47,680 bases of DNA, from positions 1 to 47,680 of the forward strand of contig JARLIS010000042.1 in NCBI GenBank assembly GCA_031291615.1, written 5' to 3'. A program made the translations under genes and the position numbers. This DNA comes from Parvibaculum sp. GTDB taxonomy: Bacteria > Pseudomonadota > Alphaproteobacteria > Parvibaculales > Parvibaculaceae. Shown here in pieces: positions 1 through 8,572 of the stretch. Numbering within the stretch: the stretch's first letter is position 1; every line of letters starts with the position of its first letter. The notes beneath the pieces are model-generated. The model was not told the origin of the DNA and did no database searches. It saw nothing but the letters and a program-made list of their open reading frames with translations.

Positions 1-546
1 CCCTACCTCTTTCTCGCTCACCCGGTCATCGGCCGCGGCGACCATGGCGTCGACAAGATCGAGAGCCTTTGTTTTACCTTGGAGACGGACCTTGCCGGCC
101 TCCATCGGACCGCCTGAGACGAACACCGCTGGAATATTGAGGCGAAGCGCGGCCATCAGCATTCCCGGCGTGATCTTGTCGCAATTGGAAATGCAGACGA
201 TGGCGTCGGCGCAATGCGAATTGACCATGTACTCGACGCTGTCGGCGATGAGGTCGCGCGAAGGCAGGCTGTAGAGCATGCCGTCATGGCCCATGGCGAT
301 GCCGTCATCGACCGCGATGGTGTTGAATTCCTTGGCGACGCCGCCCGCCTTCTCGACCTCGCGCGCCACGAGCTGGCCCATATCCTTCAGATGCACATGC
401 CCCGGAACGAACTGCGTGAAGGAGTTCGCGATGGCGATGATCGGCTTGCCGAAATCGCCGTCCTTCATGCCGGTGGCGCGCCACAGGCCGCGAGCGCCGG
501 CCATGTTGCGGCCATGGGTCGATGTGCGTGAACGATAGGGAGGCAC
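1..546 (-). CDS. ilvD: Dihydroxy-acid dehydratase, N-terminal part (cut by window start)
   Basis: This is the first 182 residues of IlvD, which dehydrates 2,3-dihydroxy-3-methylbutanoate and -pentanoate in valine and isoleucine synthesis in the cytoplasm. The N-terminus reads [19 protein letters not shown], followed by [35 protein letters not shown] and [12 protein letters not shown], which matches the enterobacterial IlvD type closely. The SNCDKITPG cysteine is a conserved iron-sulfur cluster ligand of the family. The start is read as GTG at 546, about 10 bases after an AAAGGA ribosome-binding site. No in-frame ATG before THGRNM would keep the conserved N-terminus. The gene is transcribed alone, away from the PPOX-like gene. 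The rest lies outside the window. The related 6-phosphogluconate dehydratase (Edd) is less likely given the VPGHVHL and [12 protein letters not shown] stretches. Confidence 0.93.
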   Translation of the reverse strand, partial: MPPYRSRTSTHGRNMAGARGLWRATGMKDGDFGKPIIAIANSFTQFVPGHVHLKDMGQLVAREVEKAGGVAKEFNTIAVDDGIAMGHDGMLYSLPSRDLIADSVEYMVNSHCADAIVCISNCDKITPGMLMAALRLNIPAVFVSGGPMEAGKVRLQGKTKALDLVDAMVAAADDRVSEKEVG

Positions 547-676
547 GATATGTCCTTTCGTATGGCAGCATGGCTGCGCGCTACGGGTGGCGCGCTGCGA
601 GCCAATGCGCGTTTCGCCGCCGTCTTTTAGCCGGGCGAAGCTGGGGACACAATTAGCACAAAATGAGCCGCTGCGG

Positions 677-695
677 GCAGGGGAATGACCCCTGC
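677..695. terminator. GC hairpin between the PPOX-like gene and ilvD
   Basis: A 7-bp perfect stem (GCAGGGG / CCCCTGC) with a 5-base loop lies downstream of the reverse-strand PPOX-like gene and upstream of ilvD. Neither strand has a strong T-run directly after it, so it is at best a weak terminator for the gene ending at 726. Confidence 0.35.
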
Positions 696-725
696 GGCGA
701 CGCGGGTTTTCGGCCGTTTCCGCCT

Positions 726-1343
726 TTAATAAAGGTTGTCCCGCTCGTCTTTCCGGAGCGCGCCGTCGATCGCTTCGGCCGGCACGGCGAGCTTCATCTG
801 GTCGCGCAGCATCTGCCCGAAGCTCGGCATGGCCTCGCGCGGCACCAGCGCCTCCGGGCTCCAAAGCGCCGAGCGCTTCAGCGCCTTGGTGCAGTGGAGG
901 TAAACCTCCTTCGCCTCGATCACCATGACGCTGCGAGGGGCTTTGCCGTCGACCATGAACCGCGCCATCAGCTCCGGTTCCATGGTGATGCGGGCAATGC
1001 CGTTCACCCGCAGCATTTCGTCGAAGCCGGGCAGAAAGAAGAGAAGCCCCACGGCGGACGAATGCGTGACGTTTGTCAGCGTGTCGAGCCGGTTGTTGCC
1101 CGGCCTGTCCGGCATGGCGAGATGCGTGTCGTCGAGCACATGCACGAAGCCGGGCTCGCCGCCGCGCGGACTGACATCGGCAAGCCCGTCGGGCCGGCTG
1201 GTGCCGATGCAGAGGAAGGGCGAAAGCTCGATGAAGCGCCGGCTATGCGGGTCGATGATCGCGAGCTGCTTCTGCACCGCGCCTGCGCCCGGCTGCGGAT
1301 AGATGCCGCGCAGATCGGCTTCGGTCTCCAGCATGTCCGTCAT
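726..1343 (-). CDS. Pyridoxamine 5'-phosphate oxidase-fold FMN-binding protein
   Basis: This 205-residue protein belongs to the split-barrel PPOX-like flavoproteins (MSMEG_1061-like group). Diagnostic stretches are [17 protein letters not shown] near the start of the barrel, [29 protein letters not shown], and GLLFFLPG with LRVNGIARI. The C-terminus [15 protein letters not shown] resembles this group too. Family members bind FMN or F420 and reduce or oxidise small molecules; the substrate cannot be read from sequence. The ATG at 1343 follows a GGGGGAG ribosome-binding site. It sits between ilvD and a divergent 2-oxoglutarate oxygenase, about 140 bases from the latter's likely start. It is not a true PdxH, which has a different length and motif set. 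Confidence 0.85.
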   Translation of the reverse strand: MTDMLETEADLRGIYPQPGAGAVQKQLAIIDPHSRRFIELSPFLCIGTSRPDGLADVSPRGGEPGFVHVLDDTHLAMPDRPGNNRLDTLTNVTHSSAVGLLFFLPGFDEMLRVNGIARITMEPELMARFMVDGKAPRSVMVIEAKEVYLHCTKALKRSALWSPEALVPREAMPSFGQMLRDQMKLAVPAEAIDGALRKDERDNLY

Positions 1344-1483
1344 GGCTCCCCCTTGATCTTCGCTTGCCGAACTTTATTGCGAACTGTTCGCAACTTCAAG
1401 CGCGGCGGCCAGTCTCCCGGCCTCGACCGTTGGACGGGCTGAATATAGGTTGGACGCGATCGGCTTTTCAGGCACTCCGAGAC

Positions 1484-2470
1484 ATGATCGACAAACTTCC
1501 CGTCATCGACATGACGCCGCTGATGCAGAAGGGCGGCCCGCAGGCCATTGCCGGCGTCGCCGCGGAAATAGAGTCCGCCTGCCGCGACACGGGCTTTTTC
1601 TATGTCACGGGCCACGGCGTCGCGTCCGATCTCTTCAAGCGGCTGGAGGAAGCGAGCTGGCGTTTCTTCGCGCTGCCGCTGGCTGACAAGCTCGAAATTG
1701 AAATGGCGCGCGGCGGCCGGGCCTGGCGCGGCTTCTTTCCGGTCGGGGGTGAACTGACTTCTGGCAAGCCCGATCTCAAGGAAGGAATCTATTTCGGCAC
1801 CGAACTCGGGCCCGACCATCCGCGCGTCCGCGCCGGCGTGGCGCTGCACGGCGCGAACCTTTTCCCTTCGCAAGTGCCGGAGCTTCGCGCCGCCGTGATC
1901 GACTATCTCGACGCCGTCACCAGAGCCGCACATGCGCTGATGGGCGGCATCGCGCTGAGCCTCGGCCTCGAGAGAAACTATTTCGCCGATCACTACACCG
2001 CCGATCCGACCGTCCTCTTCCGCATCTTCCACTATCCGCCGGGCAACGAGGAAAGCTGGGGCGTCGGCGAGCACACCGACTACGGCCTGCTGACGCTGCT
2101 CGCCCAGGACGAGATCGGCGGCCTTCAGGTGAAGTCGTACAATGGCTGGATCGAGGCGCCGCCCATTCCCGACACATTCGTCTGCAACATCGGCGATATG
2201 CTCGACCGGCTGACCGGCGGCATCTATCGCTCGACGCCGCATCGCGTGCGCAATGCGAGCGGGCGAGGGCGGTTGTCGTTTCCGGTCTTTTTCGATCCCG
2301 ACTTCGACGCCGAGATCGTGCCGCTGCCGAGCCGCGCGACAAGCCTGCGCGACGACAGCGCGGAGCGTTGGGACAAATCGAGCGTCCATTCGATCAGCGG
2401 CTCCTATGGCGACTATCTGATGGGAAAGGTCGCCAAGGTTTTCCCGGAGCTGCGCCGCAGCGTGCTCTGA
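1484..2470 (+). CDS. Isopenicillin N synthase-like 2-oxoglutarate/Fe(II) dioxygenase
   Basis: A 328-residue non-haem iron oxygenase. The N-terminal DIOX_N region runs from [12 protein letters not shown] to FFYVTGHGV. The 2OG-FeII jelly roll follows with the iron triad H197-x-D199 (EHTDYG) and H253 (STPHRV), and the 2-oxoglutarate-binding R263-L-S265 (GRLSF). All expected catalytic residues are present, so it should be active, oxidising a small substrate with O2 and 2-oxoglutarate. The frame is open from 1364, but the ATG at 1484 gives the normal family N-terminus and keeps a divergent promoter region toward the PPOX-like gene. It ends 346 bases before the polyamine uptake operon on the same strand. 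A link to that operon is possible but unproven. Substrate unknown. Confidence 0.88.
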   Translation: MIDKLPVIDMTPLMQKGGPQAIAGVAAEIESACRDTGFFYVTGHGVASDLFKRLEEASWRFFALPLADKLEIEMARGGRAWRGFFPVGGELTSGKPDLKEGIYFGTELGPDHPRVRAGVALHGANLFPSQVPELRAAVIDYLDAVTRAAHALMGGIALSLGLERNYFADHYTADPTVLFRIFHYPPGNEESWGVGEHTDYGLLTLLAQDEIGGLQVKSYNGWIEAPPIPDTFVCNIGDMLDRLTGGIYRSTPHRVRNASGRGRLSFPVFFDPDFDAEIVPLPSRATSLRDDSAERWDKSSVHSISGSYGDYLMGKVAKVFPELRRSVL

Positions 2471-2816
2471 GATGCGAGTCCGACGGCGTCATGCCCGGAC
2501 TTTGTGCAATGCAGGGAGCGGATTGATGCGCATTGCGGCATATGTCTCGCGCAGCGCATCAGCGCCTACGGACGATTTCTCGATTTCGGATCGGCCTTCC
2601 CGGCGAGATAGCTGCAATTTCATACGAGTCTTATGGTAAGGCAGCGCGCCGCTCATAATTTGCGGTATTAAGCGGCTTTGGAATGGGGTTAACATAAACA
2701 TGGGGCGCGAGGCCTCTCAACCGGTTGAGCGATCTCGGCCGATTAAGAGACTTCGCATCCCGTCACTCCTGGCAGCCGATCTGCTCGAGCGCGGACGGCG
2801 TGCCTGAACAAAGCAA
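2471..2816 (+). other. 346-base gap upstream of the polyamine uptake operon
   Basis: No credible gene is visible. A 70-residue reading frame on the reverse strand (2489-2701) has no family resemblance and no good ribosome-binding site. The stretch 2620-2720 is more AT-rich than the surroundings and probably holds promoter or regulatory sequence. A sigma-54-like site lies at 2770-2785. Confidence 0.5.
2770..2785 (+). promoter_or_regulatory. Possible sigma-54 (-24/-12) promoter of potF
   Basis: The sequence TGGCAGCCGATCTGCT has GG and GC separated by exactly 10 bases, matching the RpoN consensus TGGCAC-N5-TTGC except for a C in place of the first T of TTGC and differences in the variable centre. 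Transcription would start near 2796, about 20 bases before the first potF ATG. Nitrogen control of polyamine uptake would be sensible, but such a short match can occur by chance. Confidence 0.35.
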
Positions 2817-3929
2817 ATGAAGCCAACACGGAGCTTCTTCATGATCGGGAAAATCGGGGCGGGGCTTGTCGCCATGGCTGTCGCGGGATTCATCACCGCG
2901 GCGCATGCCGACGACAAGGTACTGCATGTCTACAACTGGTCCGACTACATCGACAAGGACACGGTTGCGAAGTTCGAAAAGGCGACCGGCTACAAGGTCA
3001 CCTATGACGTCTATGACAGCAACGAAACACTTCAGGCCAAGCTGCTGTCGGGCCACTCGGGATACGACATCGTCGTGCCGACGGCGTTCCCCTTCCTCGA
3101 CAAGCTGGTCAAGGCGGGCGTCTTCCAGAAGCTCGACCGGAGCAAGATCCCGAACTACAAGAATCTTGATCCCGCGCTGATGAAGAGCGTCGCCGCCGCC
3201 GATCCGGGCAACGAGCACGCGGTCATCTGGATGTGGGGCACCACCGGCATCGGCTATAACGTCGCCGCCGTCAACAAGCGCATTCCCAATGCGCCGGTCA
3301 ATTCGCTTGACCTGATCTTCAAGCCGGAGAACGCCAAGAAGCTCGCCGATTGCGGCGTGACGATGCTGGACAGCCCGACGGACATCATTCCGATCGCGCT
3401 GAACTATCTCCACCTCGATCCGAACTCGCAGAAGCCTGAAGATCTTGAAAAGGCGAAGGCGCTCCTCCTGAGCATCCGCCCCTACATCAAGTACTTCAAC
3501 TCGTCGCAATACATCAGCGACCTCGCAACGGGCGACATCTGCGTCGCTCTCGGCTGGTCGGGCGACGTCTTCCAGGCGGCGGGCAAGGCCGCCAAGGGGA
3601 TCGAAATCAAATATGCGATCCCGAAGGAAGGCACGATGATGTGGTTCGACAACATGGCGATTCCCGCCGATGCGCCGCACCCCGAAGCCGCTCTGGCCTG
3701 GATCAATTTCAACATCCAGCCTGAGATCGAGGCGGCGAACTCGAACTACGTGTCCTACGCGAACCCCGTTCCGGCTTCCAAGGCGCTGATGAACAAGGAC
3801 ATCACCAGCAACCCGGAAATCTATCCGCCCAAGGAAGTGATGGACAAGCTGTTCGCGGTTCCGACCAAGTCCGAACAGTTCACCAGGCTCCAGACCCGCG
3901 CCTGGACAACTATCCGAACCGGTCAGTAA
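2817..3929 (+). CDS. potF: Putrescine/spermidine ABC transporter substrate-binding protein
   Basis: This 370-residue periplasmic binding protein captures polyamines for import. It starts with a signal peptide (hydrophobic IGAGLVAMAVAGFITAAHA, cleavage likely after HA). The mature N-terminus KVLHVYNWSDYIDKDTV is typical of PotF/PotD proteins, as are GYDIVVPTAFPFLDKLVKAG, WGTTGIGYN, the ALGWSGD region and MMWFDNMAIP. The ATG at 2817 is used here. The ATG at 2841 is an alternative with GGAG upstream and would give a tidier 22-residue signal. It leads an operon with two permeases but no ATPase. A strong hairpin follows the stop, which may raise binding-protein output relative to the permeases. 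PotF rather than PotD is favoured by the YNWSDYI/ETLQAKLL pattern; exact ligand is inferred. Confidence 0.92.
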   Translation: MKPTRSFFMIGKIGAGLVAMAVAGFITAAHADDKVLHVYNWSDYIDKDTVAKFEKATGYKVTYDVYDSNETLQAKLLSGHSGYDIVVPTAFPFLDKLVKAGVFQKLDRSKIPNYKNLDPALMKSVAAADPGNEHAVIWMWGTTGIGYNVAAVNKRIPNAPVNSLDLIFKPENAKKLADCGVTMLDSPTDIIPIALNYLHLDPNSQKPEDLEKAKALLLSIRPYIKYFNSSQYISDLATGDICVALGWSGDVFQAAGKAAKGIEIKYAIPKEGTMMWFDNMAIPADAPHPEAALAWINFNIQPEIEAANSNYVSYANPVPASKALMNKDITSNPEIYPPKEVMDKLFAVPTKSEQFTRLQTRAWTTIRTGQ

Positions 3930-3940
3930 TTGTTAGCATG

Positions 3941-3975
3941 AACCCCGGCGGGGGCAGCCTCGCCGGGGTTTTTCT
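3941..3975 (+). terminator. Perfect hairpin with T-run between potF and potH
   Basis: A 10-bp perfect stem (AACCCCGGCG / CGCCGGGGTT, 10-base loop) is followed by TTTTTC. It has the form of a rho-independent terminator, placed 11 bases after the potF stop and 13 bases before the potH start. It probably gives partial termination or protects the potF transcript's 3' end, leaving less potHI message. Confidence 0.8.
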
Positions 3976-3987
3976 TTCGGGGGTTGT

Positions 3988-4929
3988 ATGTCGCAATCGG
4001 GGAATTCGTCGGTTCTCGACCGCGTGGTCGCGGGATTTGTGAGGGCCGGCGTCACGGGGCGGCGGGTGGTCATAGGCATCCCGCTCATCTGGCTGACGCT
4101 GTTTTTTCTGCTGCCGTTCCTGATCGTTCTGAAGATCAGCTTCGCGTCCCAGATCGTCGGCATCCCGCCATTCTCGCCCCTGTTCGACTGGTCGGCCGGC
4201 GGTTTTCCGAAGCTGCAACTCGATTTCTCGAATTACGATTACCTCTTTTCCGACGACCTCTACATCGTCGCCTATCTGAATTCGGTGAAGATCGCCTTCT
4301 TCTCGACCTGCATCTGCACGCTCATCGCCTATCCCATGGCCTATGGCGTCGCCCGCGCGCCGGAGAGCTGGCGCAATCCGCTGCTGCTGCTCATCGTGCT
4401 GCCCTTCTGGACCTCGCTGCTGCTGCGCGTCTATGCCTGGATCGGCCTCCTCAAGGGCAACGGCATCATCAACAACTTCCTGATCTCGATCGGCCTCATC
4501 ACCGATCCGCTGCCGATGATGAACAACGCCTTTTCGGTCTATGTCGGCATCGTCTATTCCTATCTGCCCTTCATGCTGCTGCCGCTTTATGCGTCGCTGT
4601 CGCGGCTCGACCTGACGCTGCTCGAAGCCGCCGCCGATCTCGGCGCTTCCCGCACGCGCGCCTTCCTGTCGGTCACCCTGCCATTGTCCCTGCCCGGCGT
4701 CATCGCGGGCGGAATGCTCGTCTTCATCCCGGCCATCGGCGAATTCGTCATTCCCTCGCTTCTCGGCGGGCCCGGCACCACCATGATCGGCCGCGTGATC
4801 TGGGACGAGTTCTTTGAGAATCAGGCCTGGCCGGTCGCATCCGCCGTCGCCATCGCGCTGATGCTCTTCCTCGTCGTTCCCATCATGATCTTCCAGTACT
4901 ACCAGGCGCGTTCGGAGGAGCAGATATGA
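3988..4929 (+). CDS. potH: Polyamine ABC transporter permease, PotH type
   Basis: An inner-membrane permease subunit of 313 residues. It begins with a cytoplasmic stretch and a first helix (VIGIPLIWLTLFFLLPFLIVLKIS), then a periplasmic loop with FSNYDYLFSDDLY, and about five more helices. The ATPase-contacting EAA loop is intact at about residue 212 (EAAADLGASRTRAFLSVTLP), and FIPAIGEFVIPSLLGG is the characteristic PotH/PotB region. It forms the channel together with the PotI-type subunit, whose start codon overlaps its stop (ATGA at 4926-4929). The intact EAA loop means it should couple to an ATPase, yet none is encoded in this operon. Confidence 0.92.
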   Translation: MSQSGNSSVLDRVVAGFVRAGVTGRRVVIGIPLIWLTLFFLLPFLIVLKISFASQIVGIPPFSPLFDWSAGGFPKLQLDFSNYDYLFSDDLYIVAYLNSVKIAFFSTCICTLIAYPMAYGVARAPESWRNPLLLLIVLPFWTSLLLRVYAWIGLLKGNGIINNFLISIGLITDPLPMMNNAFSVYVGIVYSYLPFMLLPLYASLSRLDLTLLEAAADLGASRTRAFLSVTLPLSLPGVIAGGMLVFIPAIGEFVIPSLLGGPGTTMIGRVIWDEFFENQAWPVASAVAIALMLFLVVPIMIFQYYQARSEEQI

Positions 4930-5756
4930 AAGTCACCGGCCTCTCGCCCCTCGTTCTCGCCGCCATGATTCTCGGCTTCGTGTTTCTCTACGCGCCCATC
5001 GTCATGCTGGTGATCTTCTCCTTCAACGCCTCGCGCCTCGTCACCGTTTGGGCCGGTTTCTCGACCCAATGGTATGCGACGCTGCTGACCGACGATCAGG
5101 TTCTGGGCGCGGCCTATCTGAGCTTCAAGATCGCCTTCATGAATGCGACGCTCTCCGTCATCCTCGGCACGCTCGCCGCCGTAGCGCTGGTCCGCTTCGG
5201 CCGCTTCTGGGGCCGTTCGATCCTTATTCAGTCGGTCTCCTCGCGCCTCGTGTTGCCGGACGTCATCCTCGGCCTCTCGATCCTTCTGCTTTTCGTCTCG
5301 ATGCAGAGCCTCATCGGCTGGCCGACGCAGCGCGGCTTCATGACGATCCTCATCGCGCATGTGACATTCTCGTCGGCCTATGTGGCGATCGTGGTGCAGT
5401 CGCGCCTCGCCGGTCTCGACCGTTCCTTCGAGGAAGCGGCCTTCGATCTCGGCGCCAGTCCGTTCGCCGTCTTCCGCACGGTGACGCTGCCGCTCATCGC
5501 TCCGGCGCTTGTCGCGGGCTGGCTGCTCGCCTTCATCCTGTCCTTCGACGATCTCGTGATCGCGAGCTTCGCCTCGGGCCCGTCGGCGACGACGCTGCCC
5601 ATGGTGATCTTCTCGAAGGTCCGGTTCGGCATCACGCCAGAAATCAACGCGCTGGCGACCATCATCGTCGTTGCGGTCGCCATCGGTGTCGTCTTCGCGG
5701 GCAACCTGTTGCAGCGCCAGAACGCCCAGCGACTGAAGGAAGCGGGCAGGGGTTGA
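4926..5756 (+). CDS. potI: Polyamine ABC transporter permease, PotI type
   Basis: The second permease, 276 residues, with about six membrane helices (the first LVLAAMILGFVFLYAPIVMLVIF). FNASRLVTVWAGFSTQWY is typical of PotI/PotC. The EAA loop near residue 168 reads EEAAFDLGASPFAVFRTVTLP, and ILSFDDLVIASFASGP is the usual signature further on. It overlaps potH by 4 bases, so the two are translationally coupled. The operon ends here: the next genes converge from the other strand across a hairpin. No PotG/PotA ATPase gene lies before potF, between the genes or after potI. Confidence 0.92.
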   Translation: MKVTGLSPLVLAAMILGFVFLYAPIVMLVIFSFNASRLVTVWAGFSTQWYATLLTDDQVLGAAYLSFKIAFMNATLSVILGTLAAVALVRFGRFWGRSILIQSVSSRLVLPDVILGLSILLLFVSMQSLIGWPTQRGFMTILIAHVTFSSAYVAIVVQSRLAGLDRSFEEAAFDLGASPFAVFRTVTLPLIAPALVAGWLLAFILSFDDLVIASFASGPSATTLPMVIFSKVRFGITPEINALATIIVVAVAIGVVFAGNLLQRQNAQRLKEAGRG

Positions 5757-5771
5757 GGGTTTCCCCTCAAC
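5752..5771. terminator. Hairpin at the end of potI, shared by convergent genes
   Basis: GTTGAGGG pairs with CCCTCAAC (8-bp perfect stem, 4-base loop), overlapping the potI stop and lying 6 bases beyond the end of the reverse-strand DUF1295 gene. It probably acts as a terminator for one or both convergent operons, though there is no long T-run. Confidence 0.5.
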
Positions 5772-5777
5772 GCCCCG

Positions 5778-6560
5778 CTAGCGTTTCGGCAGCCAGGGAA
5801 TGAAGGCGCTCGTCCTCGCGATATAGTCGGCATATTCCGGCCGCGAGCGTTTGACGCGCCGTTCCAGCAGCGCCGCGCCGCTCCACTTGACGAGCAGGAA
5901 CGTCATGACGAGCGGTCCGGGAATGCTCATCCAGCCATAGGGCGCCTCGCAGGCGATGAAATAGCATCCCCACCAGAAGCAGAGATCGCCGAAATAATTT
6001 GGGTGTCGTGTATAGCGCCACAGCCCGCTGTCGAGCACCTTGCCCTTGTTGGCCTCATTGCCTTTGAACCGCGCAAGCTGATAGTCGCCGATCGATTCAA
6101 AGGCGATGCCGATGGCGGCGAGCGCCAGCCCCGCAAGCGCAAGCACGCCGATCTGCCCGACGACGTCATACTGGCCAAGCTGCAACGGCAGCGACACGAT
6201 CCACATCAGCGCGCCCTGCAACAGGAACACCGTCTTCAGCGTGTAGAGATGAACATTGCCCGTCGCCTTCTTTTTCATCGCGACGTAGCGGCCATCCGCG
6301 CCCTCGCGCCGCCAGCGCCAGAGAAGGTAGAGCCCGAGCCGCAATCCCCAGACGGCGACCAGAACGAGCAGCACCGTCTGATGCGCGCCGCCGAAAGGCA
6401 GCAGCCGCGAGGTGAGGCAGCCGATCAGAAGGAAGCCGAAGGCCCAGAAACTGTCGATGAAACTCACATCGTCGAGCGCGATGCTGATGAGCCAGAGCAC
6501 CAGCATCATGGCCGCGACGGCGGCAAGATTGGCGGCGAACAAGGTCGGCAGATCGGTCAT
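5778..6560 (-). CDS. DUF1295 membrane protein (steroid 5-alpha-reductase C-terminal-like)
   Basis: A 260-residue integral membrane protein with about six helices. The family hallmarks are DVSFIDSFWAFGF near residue 30, WGLRLGLYLLWRW, and the C-terminal GLWRYTRHPNYFGDLCFWWGCY followed by ERRVKRSRPEYADYI. The RHPNYFGD motif is shared with steroid 5-alpha-reductases and isoprenylcysteine methyltransferases, where it binds the nucleotide cofactor, so a lipid reductase or methyltransferase role is possible; no bacterial member's role can be assigned here. The ATG follows GGGGGAGA. It lies 20 bases downstream of the MFS transporter gene on the same strand and is probably co-transcribed with it. Confidence 0.88.
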   Translation of the reverse strand: MTDLPTLFAANLAAVAAMMLVLWLISIALDDVSFIDSFWAFGFLLIGCLTSRLLPFGGAHQTVLLVLVAVWGLRLGLYLLWRWRREGADGRYVAMKKKATGNVHLYTLKTVFLLQGALMWIVSLPLQLGQYDVVGQIGVLALAGLALAAIGIAFESIGDYQLARFKGNEANKGKVLDSGLWRYTRHPNYFGDLCFWWGCYFIACEAPYGWMSIPGPLVMTFLLVKWSGAALLERRVKRSRPEYADYIARTSAFIPWLPKR

Positions 6561-6580
6561 TTTTCTCTCCCCCGGATTTT

Positions 6581-7879
6581 CTACTGTAGGGCCCGCGCGC
6601 GGGCAGTCGCAATGGCGCCGTCATATCTGCGCGAGAGGAACGCGGCGGCAAGGCCGAGCAGCGCCGCCGCCGAGAGCCATGCGCCGGGCGCGGCCTTGTT
6701 GCTTGATACGTGGATCAGCCATGTGCAGATCGCCGGCGTGAAACCGCCGAAAATAGCGGTTGCGAGACTATAGGCGAGCGAGAAGCCGGAAATGCGCACA
6801 TCCTCCGGCATGATTTCGGTGAGATAGACCACCATCGCGCCGTTGTAGCTCGCATAGATAAAGGAGAGCCAGAGCTCGACGGCAAGAAGCCGCGTGAAGC
6901 TCGGCTCGGCGACGAGCCACGACATGGCGGGATAGGCCGTGAAAAGCGCGCCAAGCGTGCAGGCGACGAGGAGCGGCCGCCGCCCTACCTTGTCCGACAG
7001 CGCGCCCATGACCGGCAGCCAGATGAAATTCGACAAGCCGACGCACAGCGTCACGACGAAACTGTCCAGCGCTGCAAGGTGCAGCTCGTGGCTGCCGAAT
7101 GTCGGCGTATAGGCGGTGATGATGTAGAACGACACGGTCGTCATCGTCGCCAGCATCGCGCCGATCGACACGATCCGCCAATGCGCGGCGACCGACCGCG
7201 CAAGCTCGCCCGCCGTCGGATGGTGGCGCCGCGCGAGAAAGGCATCCGTCTCGGTGAGCGTCCGGCGGAGGAAAAACAGGAAGGGCACGATCAGGCAGCC
7301 GACAAGGAAGGGAATGCGCCAGCCCCAATCCGTCACTTCATCCGGCGGCAGCTTCAGGCTGAGCGCGACGCCGAGAAGGGCGGCGAAGACGACGGCAAGC
7401 TGCTGGCTCGCCGACTGCCAGCTCACATAAAAGCCCTTGCGGCCGGGCGTCGCGATTTCCGAGAGATAGACCGAAACGCCGCCAAGCTCCGCACCCGCCG
7501 AAAAGCCTTGCAGAAGCCGCCCAAGCAGAACGACGATCGGCGCGAGAACGCCCGCTGTCGCATATCCCGGCATGGCCGCGATCGACAGCGTGCCGAGCGA
7601 CATGAGCCCGAGCGTCAGGATCAATCCGGCGCGGCGGCCGTGCCGGTCGATATAGCCGCCGAGAATGATGGCGCCGAGCGGCCGCATCAGAAAGCCCGCG
7701 CCGAAGGTGGCGAGCGCCAGCATCATGCTGGCAAAGGCGCTGTCACTCGGAAAGAAGGTCTTGCCGATGGCGGCGGCGTAATATCCGAAGATCATGAAAT
7801 CGTACATCTCCAGGAAATTTCCACTGGAGACGCGCAGGACGCGGCCGATTTGCGAAGGGCGGGAGGATGGGGAGGTCAA
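6581..7879 (-). CDS. MFS transporter of the metabolite:H+ symporter (citrate/ShiA-like) type
   Basis: An inner-membrane transporter with 12 expected helices, about 432 residues. [28 protein letters not shown] forms the first helix and is typical of MHS-family proton symporters of organic acids, as is the loop [13 protein letters not shown]. The middle loop [17 protein letters not shown] separates the two halves. The reading frame runs on upstream to 8554, but that part overlaps the real YaiI-type gene on the other strand and looks like no protein. I place the start at TTG 7879, the only plausible start that keeps the whole first helix; it lacks a clear ribosome-binding site, so the exact start is uncertain. 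The substrate is probably a carboxylate, unproven. Confidence 0.85.
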   Translation of the reverse strand: MTSPSSRPSQIGRVLRVSSGNFLEMYDFMIFGYYAAAIGKTFFPSDSAFASMMLALATFGAGFLMRPLGAIILGGYIDRHGRRAGLILTLGLMSLGTLSIAAMPGYATAGVLAPIVVLLGRLLQGFSAGAELGGVSVYLSEIATPGRKGFYVSWQSASQQLAVVFAALLGVALSLKLPPDEVTDWGWRIPFLVGCLIVPFLFFLRRTLTETDAFLARRHHPTAGELARSVAAHWRIVSIGAMLATMTTVSFYIITAYTPTFGSHELHLAALDSFVVTLCVGLSNFIWLPVMGALSDKVGRRPLLVACTLGALFTAYPAMSWLVAEPSFTRLLAVELWLSFIYASYNGAMVVYLTEIMPEDVRISGFSLAYSLATAIFGGFTPAICTWLIHVSSNKAAPGAWLSAAALLGLAAAFLSRRYDGAIATARARALQ

Positions 7880-8035
7880 GGGAGGCGGCCCCGCGGCGGG
7901 AGGTCTGTTTCCGGCATGGTGCCGCCCGCACCGGCCCGTGGCAAGCCCGCCCGCATCCGCGATCCGATTTGCGGTCGGCGCACAAACTCCGCATAAAGTG
8001 CGGGCCCGACCGTCGAGCTCAGATTGCGGACCCAA

Positions 8036-8509
8036 ATGCCGGATAGCGAAAAGAACACCGAGATCTATGTCGATGCCGATGCCTGCCCGGTGAAGGAAGA
8101 GGTCTTGCGCGTGGCCGAACGCCACGGGCTGCGCGTCTGCTTCGTCAGCAATAGCGGCATGAGGCCGAGCCGCAATCCGCTCGTCCGCCAGGTCGTCGTG
8201 CCCGCCAATCCCGACGCCGCCGACGACTGGATCGCCGAGCATATCCAGCCCGGCGACATCTGCATCACCGCCGACATTCCGCTCGCCGCCCGCTGCCTCG
8301 AAAAATCCGCCGTCGCCCTTCATTCGAACGGCAAGCCCTTCACCGCCGAAAGCATCGGCATGGCGCTCGCCATGCGCGGCCTGATGCAGCAGCTCCGCGA
8401 GGCGGGCGACATCAGGGGCACGAACCCCGCCTTCACGAAGGACGACCGCTCGCGTTTCCTCCGCGCGCTGGAGGACGCCATTCAGGCCGCAAAGCGCGCG
8501 CGGTGCTAG
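8036..8509 (+). CDS. YaiI/YqxD family protein (DUF188, PIN-like fold)
   Basis: A 157-residue cytoplasmic protein of a widespread uncharacterised family. Hallmarks are [15 protein letters not shown] near the N-terminus, [43 protein letters not shown] and the C-terminal [12 protein letters not shown]. The acidic residues in DADACPVK and TADIPLA resemble PIN-domain nuclease active sites, but no activity is established for the family. The ATG at 8036 is preferred over the in-frame TTG at 8024 because it gives the usual length. It is divergent from the MFS transporter and is followed by a palindrome-rich gap before the crotonase gene. Confidence 0.9.
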   Translation: MPDSEKNTEIYVDADACPVKEEVLRVAERHGLRVCFVSNSGMRPSRNPLVRQVVVPANPDAADDWIAEHIQPGDICITADIPLAARCLEKSAVALHSNGKPFTAESIGMALAMRGLMQQLREAGDIRGTNPAFTKDDRSRFLRALEDAIQAAKRARC

Positions 8510-8528
8510 GTTTTCCCGTCCTCCGCCG

Positions 8529-8543
8529 TCTGTGCTACACAGA
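8529..8543. promoter_or_regulatory. Palindrome TCTGTG-N3-CACAGA upstream of the crotonase gene
   Basis: A perfect 6-bp inverted repeat with a 3-base centre lies 30 bases before the ATG of the crotonase gene. It is nested inside a second perfect inverted repeat, GGTTTTCC at 8509-8516 with GGAAAACC at 8545-8552. The nested arms could form a terminator-like stem after the YaiI gene, or the inner palindrome could be a regulator's operator. Sequence alone does not decide. Confidence 0.4.
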
Positions 8544-8572
8544 AGGAAAACCACTGCGGGGAGGACTTAGGC

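Noticed and set aside
2489..2701. A 70-residue reverse-strand frame in the potF upstream gap
   Set aside because: It resembles nothing, has no good ribosome-binding site, and lies in sequence that looks regulatory.
7880..8554. An N-terminal extension of the MFS transporter of about 225 residues
   Set aside because: It overlaps the well-supported YaiI-type gene and has no protein-like features.
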